Shown here one piece after another: positions 16,441-21,763 of a DNA stretch of 21,763 nucleotides (position 1 is its first letter; every line of letters starts with the position of its first letter). A program made the position numbers and the translations under genes. The DNA is taken from positions 1 through 21,763 of the forward strand of contig DEBN01000174.1 of NCBI GenBank assembly GCA_002348825.1, in the 5' to 3' direction. Source of the stretch: Gammaproteobacteria bacterium UBA2955 (GTDB lineage: Bacteria; Pseudomonadota; Gammaproteobacteria; Pseudomonadales; Azotimanducaceae). Below the pieces are notes generated by a model that worked only from the letters and a program-made list of their open reading frames with translations, made no database searches and was not told the DNA's origin.

Positions 16441-17197
16441 AATCTTTGGTCGCTTCTTCGTTTTCACCAAGTCCAAGATAAGTGCGCAAATAGCGAACCG
16501 CCAGATAGATAGGTCCTGTGTCCAGCGCGGCTACAACCAGTTTGAACACATAGCCCGAGGCGATAAACACCATAAGTTGTGGCCACAATGGCTCATCCGC
16601 ATTGATCGGCAGTGCTGCCGCCCAAAAATGCGTAACTAAAATCACCGCAGTGGAATCGACGATCTGGCTGATCATGGTAGAGACGTTATTTCGCAGCCAT
16701 AAGTGCCTACCTTTCGTCAGGCGTTTCATCATATGAAAGATGCGCACATCACAAAACTGCGCGGCCAGATAGGCGATCATCGAGGCCCCTACCGCCCCGA
16801 AAGCCAGATTCTTTATTTCGAAAAACACCGGCTGCCGCCCAGCGGCATCAATAAGTGGCGCCCCGGTACTGGGGTCTACACCCGTGCCCGGCAATTCGCT
16901 GCCCAGCCACAGTAAAAAAACCACCCATACATTTAACAGCAGGCCTACCCACACCATGTCACGGGCTCTTTCCTCGCCGTAAAGCTCACTGATGAGGTCC
17001 GTACACATAAACGTAACCGGATACGGCAACACCCCAACCGCCACCATCATTGGAATCTCAAACCCAAACAGTGAGAACGACAAATCGAGAAAGCGACTAA
17101 TGCCCAATATATTGAGCATCGCTAAGGTGCCAAGAAAAACACCCGACAACACAAAGAACACACGCTGTCGACGCTTCTGATAAATCGCCTCGGTCAT
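16439..17197 (-). CDS. yhhQ: Queuosine precursor transporter, YhhQ family
   Basis: 252 aa inner-membrane protein of the YhhQ (DUF165) family, which imports the deazapurines preQ0/preQ1 for queuosine in tRNA. About six membrane segments are visible. Family signatures are VTFMCTDLISELYGEE (61-76), AQFCDVRIFH (146-155) and NNVSTMISQIVDS (170-182), with the usual acidic and polar residues inside the membrane helices. The ATG at 17197 is chosen over 17209 because GGAG lies 6 nt before it. It is the last gene of the folK-led minus-strand operon, 34 nt after the hydroxyacid dehydrogenase. No tgt, queF or other queuosine gene is adjacent, apart from the PTPS/QueD-like gene 0.8 kb away. Confidence 0.9.
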   Translation of the reverse strand: MTEAIYQKRRQRVFFVLSGVFLGTLAMLNILGISRFLDLSFSLFGFEIPMMVAVGVLPYPVTFMCTDLISELYGEERARDMVWVGLLLNVWVVFLLWLGSELPGTGVDPSTGAPLIDAAGRQPVFFEIKNLAFGAVGASMIAYLAAQFCDVRIFHMMKRLTKGRHLWLRNNVSTMISQIVDSTAVILVTHFWAAALPINADEPLWPQLMVFIASGYVFKLVVAALDTGPIYLAVRYLRTYLGLGENEEATKD

Positions 17198-17231
17198 GCC
17201 CATCTCCATAGCCGGGTTATTGCAAATTCGG

Positions 17232-18239
17232 TCAGCGCGGAGTCTCTACCCAGTTTTGGTTTACACAATTATCCAAGCCCCTGCCGTCGAGATATTTAAT
17301 CGCGACCTGGCCACCTTTAAAGCGCATGTCATACACACTCTCTGGGGTGAAAAAAGCCGAATGCGGGGTGATCAACAATCGGTGGTCAATCCACTCCTCA
17401 TCTGCCGCCCAAGCTTTAATCAACGGGTGCTCCGGATTCGCAGGCTCTTCTGGCAGCACGTCGACACCGCAGGCCGCAATCATGTTCTCTTTCAGCGCTG
17501 TGTATAGGTCATCAAGATCAATAATCGGTCCCCGCGCTGTGTTTACCAGCACAAGCCCAGGCTTAGCCGCCGACAACACATCCAAGTTAATGAGCTTTTC
17601 AGTCGTTGCACCCAAAGGCAGATGCAAGCTGACCACGTCGCATTGGCCAAACAATTCTTCTAAGGAATGTGCCCGACGAATGCCCACCGACAGTTCCGCG
17701 CCATTCTCGCGGTACGGATCAAACATCACTACGTCCATGCCAAACGCTTTGGCACGCAAAGACGCCGCCGTACCAATACGACCCAAGCCAACCACTCCGA
17801 AGACGCAAGCCGACAATCTCTTACCGAAAGGGTTCAATGCTGGGCGCCATAACCCTTTGGGGTCCTGTTTGAGCTCGCGAGTATGGAACGTAATGCCCTT
17901 CATCAACGACAGCATCAGTGCCATAGCATGGTCGGCCACTTCTTGCGTGCCGTAATCGGGCACATTGCATACCGGCATCCCGAGTGCCCCCCAAGCCGCC
18001 AAATCCAGATTGTCGAAGCCGACCTTAGGGGTCACGACGATACGGCACTTTTTTAGCTTGGCCCGGTACTCTTCAGGAATGTCGTTGACGGTCACGATGG
18101 CGTCGCAATTCTCCCATTGGTCGTCCGTGACATCGGAATAATGTTCGCAGAATTCCGCTTGGTGCTCGCCCACGCTGGATATTTCGATGTCTCGACCATC
18201 GGGCCAGCGCATAGCAGGCCATAAAATTCGGTACGTCAT
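17232..18239 (-). CDS. D-isomer-specific 2-hydroxyacid dehydrogenase (CtBP/PGDH-like)
   Basis: 335 aa NAD-dependent oxidoreductase interconverting a 2-oxo acid and a D-2-hydroxy acid. The cofactor motif GLGRIG is at 151-156. The catalytic set is intact: Arg236 (NTARGP), Glu265 (PEEPANPEHPL) and His293 (TPHSAFF). Substrate-domain signatures YGTQEVADHAMAL (96-108) and VGFDNLDL are present. It lacks the ACT domain of long serine-pathway enzymes. The sequence resembles the C-terminal-binding-protein branch, whose bacterial members act on varied substrates, so no specific reaction is assigned. GGGGG precedes the ATG. It lies between the LLM oxidoreductase (31 nt) and yhhQ (34 nt) in one apparent operon. 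Confidence 0.92.
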   Translation of the reverse strand: MTYRILWPAMRWPDGRDIEISSVGEHQAEFCEHYSDVTDDQWENCDAIVTVNDIPEEYRAKLKKCRIVVTPKVGFDNLDLAAWGALGMPVCNVPDYGTQEVADHAMALMLSLMKGITFHTRELKQDPKGLWRPALNPFGKRLSACVFGVVGLGRIGTAASLRAKAFGMDVVMFDPYRENGAELSVGIRRAHSLEELFGQCDVVSLHLPLGATTEKLINLDVLSAAKPGLVLVNTARGPIIDLDDLYTALKENMIAACGVDVLPEEPANPEHPLIKAWAADEEWIDHRLLITPHSAFFTPESVYDMRFKGGQVAIKYLDGRGLDNCVNQNWVETPR

Positions 18240-18270
18240 CTTGCCCCCTGATTAATCCAAGCAGACGATG

Positions 18271-19206
18271 TTACAACTCGTCTAATGTTTCCGCTAGCAA
18301 CGCGACGCTGGCGCGCAGGACCGGTTCCTGCAAACCGCCTAAACGTATGCGGGTGGCTATCATATGGGTCATTCCTAAGGACTGCTGATAGGCCTGTACG
18401 CGCTCGCGGACGAAGCTGGGCTCACCGATAATGGTCCAGTCATCGATCGTTTCGCCGTCCTGCAAACGCGTGTTATCCGCCTGCGTCGCCAGCGATTCTC
18501 GAAGCTGCTTACACTGGGCCGCGTCTCGACTGACAAACACCGTACGCATCAACGGCACCACCTCGGGCGGGGTGACGCCCGCAGCGACCGCGGCCGCCTG
18601 ATGTTGCGCATAGTTTTCACGCAAGGTGCCAAGGCTTTCCATAGGCGAAGACAAATAGGGCAAGCCTAACCCACCGGCTTGCGCTAGCGCTTTAGGACCA
18701 AATGCCGCCACCCAAATCGGTGGCTCAGGTTGCTGCATGGGCCGGGGAAAGACCTTAATCGCGTTTTCCGGCTCATCATCTAAAGTCACCGCTTCACCCG
18801 CCCATGCGCGACGCATAATGTCCAATGTCCACGCGAAAATCCTGCGCTTCTCGGCCACCGGCACATGGAAGGCGCGCAACATTTCCGGGGCATAGCCACG
18901 GCCCACCCCAAGGATCAAACGACCGCCGCTCATCTGATCAAATACCGCAACCTGCTCAGCGGCCTGCAGCGGATTGCGCAGGGTCAAGAGGTACGAAGTC
19001 GTTCCAAGTCTGATATTTGCGGTTGCGCCCGCCGCAGCGGCCAGCAGGGTCAACGGATCGGGCAGCGCGCTCTCGCCAAAGTGATTTTCCGGCAGCCACA
19101 GCGAGTGATAGCCGCATTGTTCAGCAAATTGCGCCTGCTCAGACAAACTCCGCGCCGACAGATTAGAGAAATTCCACGGTGTTAAGCCCAGATGCAGTTT
19201 GGTCAC
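18271..19206 (-). CDS. LLM-class flavin-dependent oxidoreductase
   Basis: 311 aa TIM-barrel protein of the bacterial-luciferase-like family, using reduced FMN or F420 to oxidise a small organic molecule. Typical features are LGLTPWNFSN at the start, EQCGYHSLWLPENHFG (29-44), NIRLGTTSYLLTLRNPLQAAEQ (64-85), DQMSGGRLILGVGRGY (90-105), and PPIWVAAFGPKALAQAG later. The start is GTG at 19206 with AAGGGA 4 nt upstream. The absence of a companion flavin reductase gene leaves the cofactor source open; F420 use would be unusual in this type of organism but cannot be excluded. It is third in the folK-led operon, 18 nt after the PLC-like gene. Confidence 0.9.
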   Translation of the reverse strand: MTKLHLGLTPWNFSNLSARSLSEQAQFAEQCGYHSLWLPENHFGESALPDPLTLLAAAAGATANIRLGTTSYLLTLRNPLQAAEQVAVFDQMSGGRLILGVGRGYAPEMLRAFHVPVAEKRRIFAWTLDIMRRAWAGEAVTLDDEPENAIKVFPRPMQQPEPPIWVAAFGPKALAQAGGLGLPYLSSPMESLGTLRENYAQHQAAAVAAGVTPPEVVPLMRTVFVSRDAAQCKQLRESLATQADNTRLQDGETIDDWTIIGEPSFVRERVQAYQQSLGMTHMIATRIRLGGLQEPVLRASVALLAETLDEL

Positions 19207-19224
19207 ATGTTCCCTTAAGTGCAG

Positions 19225-20151
19225 CTACTGCGCTCGCAGCGGTTCGACAGTCTCGTTGTCGTAGCGTTGCATTAACAACATGGCACGCATCGTTGCCATC
19301 ACGGCGGACGTGTGACGCGCATGGGCAAAATCCAGATACAGCGGGTCGTCTTCCAACAACAAGCAGGTTTCTTCGCCGCACGGAAAGCTGGTTCGCTCAC
19401 CAAACTTATTGCCTGCTGGACCATAATTGCCAAATTCATCCGCCGCGCCGAATTGCCAAAACGCCGTCCATTGGGTCGGCAACCCCTCAATCGGCGCGCG
19501 AACGCTTTCTATAGTTTCTTCCGCCGTCGACTCCAACAATTGCTGCAACTCAGGCTCAGAATCAGAGGATCGCAACGCCTCATCATAGGCGACAAGTTGG
19601 GGGCAATGGTTTGCCAACGTGCTTTGCAAACGCGCAACATCCACATCAAACCGATCGAAACGATCGAAGAACGAAAATCGCCACCAACGACTGGTAAACA
19701 CCGGCACTACCCGGGGCGGCGATGTGACATCCTGCAAATAGCTGAGCAGCCGACCAAATGTTTTCAGGCGTTGCTGACGATCGCCGGTTTGCTCAAGTTC
19801 CTCATGCAGGCCGTTAAAATGGTCGTGAAATCGCGTGTCGATAACTCTGAGCGCGGCACGGCTTCGTGCCTCATCTCGGTTGTAGTAATTCCAGCGGAAC
19901 ATACGCCAGAACACATTACTGTCTGCTTGAGCGATATTGGCGCGAACAACATAGCGGGTATCCAGCGCAGACAGCGGTTGCAGCTCTGACGTCTGATAGC
20001 AGCGACTCAGCTGTTTTGCCGCCAAAAATGTCAATTGCTGATGCACCGAGCTTTCGTAACCAAGAGCAGGAACCACGATCAAAAGGCTCAATAAAGCCAT
20101 GCCGCTCGCCAGCGAACGAGCGCCGCCCAATCGCTTGCGCCTACCCGGCAT
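19225..20151 (-). CDS. Exported protein, possibly phospholipase C/P1-nuclease fold with altered metal site
   Basis: 308 aa. Residues 1-32 are a basic, then hydrophobic signal peptide (MPGRRKR...; MALLSLLIVVPALG), so the protein should enter the periplasm or be secreted. The mature part is helical, with SSVHQQLTFLAAKQL (34-48), a W/Y-rich patch, FHDHFNGLHEEL (108-119) and FGRLLSYLQDVTSPPRVVP (132-150). The last stretch resembles the GRxLHYxxDxxxPxH zinc motif of phospholipase C/P1 nucleases, but Ser137 and Arg147 occupy two histidine positions; only Asp141 fits. This family assignment is tentative. Two cysteines (248, 253) could form a disulfide. The ATG at 20151 overlaps the folK end by 11 nt. 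Confidence 0.6.
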   Translation of the reverse strand: MPGRRKRLGGARSLASGMALLSLLIVVPALGYESSVHQQLTFLAAKQLSRCYQTSELQPLSALDTRYVVRANIAQADSNVFWRMFRWNYYNRDEARSRAALRVIDTRFHDHFNGLHEELEQTGDRQQRLKTFGRLLSYLQDVTSPPRVVPVFTSRWWRFSFFDRFDRFDVDVARLQSTLANHCPQLVAYDEALRSSDSEPELQQLLESTAEETIESVRAPIEGLPTQWTAFWQFGAADEFGNYGPAGNKFGERTSFPCGEETCLLLEDDPLYLDFAHARHTSAVMATMRAMLLMQRYDNETVEPLRAQ

Positions 20152-20656
20152 AAAAAGGCGGCTGCGTGGGCAGTGGAACAACGCGCTCATCGGTTTGCAA
20201 TTCGTCCAACAACTGTTGCAGCGTTTTGCCGGTATTTGGCCACACAACGTCAGGCACTAATTCTACCGCCGGCTTGAGTACAAAAAGTCGATTTTTCGCT
20301 CTTGGGTGAGGCAACACAAAGTTCTCCATATCACGCACCTGATCGTCAAACAGCAACAAATCCAGATCCAGTTCGCGCGGCGCGTTACGCACATGTTTTA
20401 CGCCCCGACCAAACTCTCTTTCCAGTTTCTTCAGCTCGGCCAGCAGCTGTTCTGGCAATAAACCATCGATAGCATCGAATACCGCCGCCGAATTTACAAA
20501 GTCGCCGGAGTCTGGCGGACAATCTACTGGCGTCGTCCGCCATAGGCGTGAACTACGCAGACTACCGGGTTTGGCAAAACGAGCCAAAGCTCGAATTGCT
20601 GCAACCATCGTTTGCGTGGATTCTCCTCGGTTTGAGCCGAGCCCTAGCAGCACCAT
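20141..20656 (-). CDS. folK: 6-hydroxymethyl-7,8-dihydropterin pyrophosphokinase
   Basis: 171 aa cytoplasmic kinase transferring pyrophosphate from ATP to 6-hydroxymethyl-dihydropterin, the step before FolP in folate synthesis. GLGSN is at 5-9, the signature NAPRELDLDLLLFDD at 91-105 holds the Mg-binding Asp97 and Asp99, and LPHPR is at 115-119. It is the first gene of the minus-strand run folK, PLC-like, LLM, hydroxyacid dehydrogenase, yhhQ. The common partners pcnB, panB and folB are absent here. A TATATT box (20687-20692) about 31 nt before the ATG may be its -10, without a good -35. A PTPS-like protein of the FolB-replacing type is encoded 5 kb away. Confidence 0.95.
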   Translation of the reverse strand: MVLLGLGSNRGESTQTMVAAIRALARFAKPGSLRSSRLWRTTPVDCPPDSGDFVNSAAVFDAIDGLLPEQLLAELKKLEREFGRGVKHVRNAPRELDLDLLLFDDQVRDMENFVLPHPRAKNRLFVLKPAVELVPDVVWPNTGKTLQQLLDELQTDERVVPLPTQPPFYAG

Positions 20657-20758
20657 AAATAAGAACTCTCAGATCAAGAGCACCAAAATATAGACCCCGC
20701 CATGGAAAGCAACCGCAAACCGCACAGCATTCGCATAAAACCCTCCAAGGAGTGCAGA

Positions 20759-20824
20759 ATGCCCGATTCATCAGTGGTAATCCGCAGGTCCCTTTGGCAC
20801 CATCCAGACTCTGCGAGCAAATGA
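20759..20824 (+). CDS. Candidate 21-residue leader peptide upstream of the alcohol dehydrogenase
   Basis: ATG at 20759, 21 codons (MPDSSVVIRRSLWHHPDSAS plus Lys) and a TGA at 20822-20824. AAGGAG at 20747-20752 lies at the ideal 6-nt spacing. The stop is 13 nt before the alcohol dehydrogenase ATG, so ribosomes could hand over to it. The peptide is hydrophilic with no recognised motif. It could be a regulatory upstream frame or chance; a good Shine-Dalgarno and short length are the only evidence. Confidence 0.35.
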   Translation: MPDSSVVIRRSLWHHPDSASK

Positions 20825-20837
20825 TCAGGGGGACACT

Positions 20838-21763
20838 ATGAAGGCAGCGGTATTACGCGAGATCAACAAACCGCTAGAGATCGAAGAGGTGCAGTGCGGT
20901 AATCCGGCCCCACGGGAGGTGCTTATTCGTACTGTCGCTGCGGGCGTGTGCCACTCTGACCTGCACTTTCAAGACGGCTCGTATCCCCATCAATTACCGG
21001 CGATCCTCGGTCACGAAAGCGCGGGCATCGTAGAAGCGGTTGGCTCTGACGTGACCTACGTCAAACCCGGCGACCATGTCATTACCTGTTTATCCGCCTT
21101 TTGTGGGCACTGTGAGCACTGCCTCACCGGGCACATGTCATTGTGCCAAGAGCCAGAACTGCAACGCAGCGACGAGCAACCCAGCCGCCTCGCCGCTGGT
21201 GAGGAAAAAATATCGCAGTTTCTGAACCTGTCTTCGTTTGCCGAGTACATGCTGGTACACGAGCATACCGTGGCAAAGATCCGTGACGACATGCCCCTGG
21301 ACCGCGCGGCATTAATTGGCTGCGGAGTCACTACAGGCGTCGGCGCCGTAATTCACACCGCTCGTGTCGAAGCCGGTAGCACCGTGGCCGTCATCGGTTG
21401 CGGCGGTGTCGGCCTGTCGGCCATCAACGGCGCACTGATCGCTGGCGCGTCCAGAATAATTGCCATCGACATGCTCCCCAGCAAGCTCGAACTGGCCCGA
21501 AAGTTTGGCGCCACCGATGTGGTCAACGCCAGCGAAGTTGACGCGGTACAAGCCGTAAGAGAACTGACTAAAGGCGGAGTGCACTATTCCTTCGAAGCCA
21601 TCGGTCTCGCCCAAACCGCACAACAAGCTTTTAAAATGCTCGGTTTTGGCGGCACGGCGACCATCATCGGCATGATTCCCGTCGGTACCCATATAGAACT
21701 CCACGGCCCGGAATTTTTGATGGAGCGTAAGATGCAAGGCTCGAACATGGGTTCGAACCGCTT
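20838..21763 (+). CDS. Zinc-dependent alcohol dehydrogenase (C-terminus beyond window)
   Basis: 308 codons are visible; family members have about 360-370, so the last 50-60 residues are cut off. The medium-chain MDR fold is clear. Catalytic zinc ligands are Cys38 (GVCHSD), His59/Glu60 (GHE) and Cys162 (GCGVTTGVGA). The structural zinc uses Cys89, Cys92, Cys95 and Cys103. The NAD motif GCGGVG is at 187-192. The sequence end (QGSNMGSNRF) is typical of class III/NDMA-type alcohol or aldehyde dehydrogenases that oxidise an alcohol with NAD. AGGGGGA precedes the ATG at 20838 by 4 nt. It is divergent from folK; the 181-nt gap also holds a 21-codon open frame. Confidence 0.93.
   Translation, partial: MKAAVLREINKPLEIEEVQCGNPAPREVLIRTVAAGVCHSDLHFQDGSYPHQLPAILGHESAGIVEAVGSDVTYVKPGDHVITCLSAFCGHCEHCLTGHMSLCQEPELQRSDEQPSRLAAGEEKISQFLNLSSFAEYMLVHEHTVAKIRDDMPLDRAALIGCGVTTGVGAVIHTARVEAGSTVAVIGCGGVGLSAINGALIAGASRIIAIDMLPSKLELARKFGATDVVNASEVDAVQAVRELTKGGVHYSFEAIGLAQTAQQAFKMLGFGGTATIIGMIPVGTHIELHGPEFLMERKMQGSNMGSNR

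Noticed and set aside
19312..19989. A 225-codon plus-strand frame opposite the exported PLC-like gene.
   Set aside because: The minus-strand frame has a signal peptide, operon spacing and balanced composition. The plus frame is Arg-rich without domain features.
20152..20247. A 32-residue N-terminal extension of the PLC-like protein.
   Set aside because: It lies wholly inside folK in another frame and would bury the signal peptide; the ATG at 20151 gives a standard exported protein.

Overview
The window looks like chromosomal DNA from a free-living, probably marine, heterotrophic gammaproteobacterium. The main evidence is the minus-strand run miaB-phoH-ybeY-corC-lnt-leuS-lptE-holA (about 11.0 to 1.5 kb), the classic gammaproteobacterial order, flanked by a TonB-dependent receptor and several single-gene oxidoreductases of the kind found in organisms that degrade lipids and aromatics. 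The genus cannot be named from sequence alone. No tRNA, rRNA, insertion sequence, phage gene or CRISPR array was seen, and no gap between genes exceeds 300 bases.

Layout. (1) 1-1329: N-terminal 443 codons of a TonB-dependent outer-membrane receptor running off the left edge, with its own promoter and a short leader holding two hairpins. (2) 1496-11015, minus strand: holA, lptE, leuS, lnt, corC, ybeY, phoH and miaB, tightly packed and read from miaB down to holA. Together they cover tRNA modification, rRNA maturation, envelope lipoprotein acylation, LPS export, leucyl-tRNA charging and the replication clamp loader. phoH and ybeY appear to start at TTG. (3) 11171-11506, plus strand: a small DUF1820-type protein divergent from miaB. 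(4) 11503-15087: an FMN-dependent alpha-hydroxy-acid oxidase, a divergent rhodocoxin/putidaredoxin-type FAD reductase, and an acyl-CoA dehydrogenase. (5) 15150-16429, plus strand: a 6-pyruvoyl-tetrahydropterin-synthase-like protein lacking the usual catalytic cysteine, followed by a short-chain dehydrogenase. (6) 20656-16439, minus strand: a probable five-gene operon, folK, an exported phospholipase C/P1-nuclease-like protein, an LLM flavin oxidoreductase, a D-2-hydroxyacid dehydrogenase, and a YhhQ-type queuosine-precursor transporter. (7) 20838 to the right edge: a zinc alcohol dehydrogenase cut by the window end, preceded by a 21-codon open frame with a good Shine-Dalgarno sequence.

The most interesting stretch is 15.1-20.7 kb. 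Four products handle pterins or chemically related deazapurines, or plausibly do: a PTPS homologue with an ExxHGH motif, an SDR, YhhQ and FolK. One testable reading is a folate route in which the PTPS homologue replaces FolB and feeds FolK. The alternatives are queuosine metabolism or tetrahydropterin synthesis. This is inference from motifs and proximity; the rest of the window is well-known biology.
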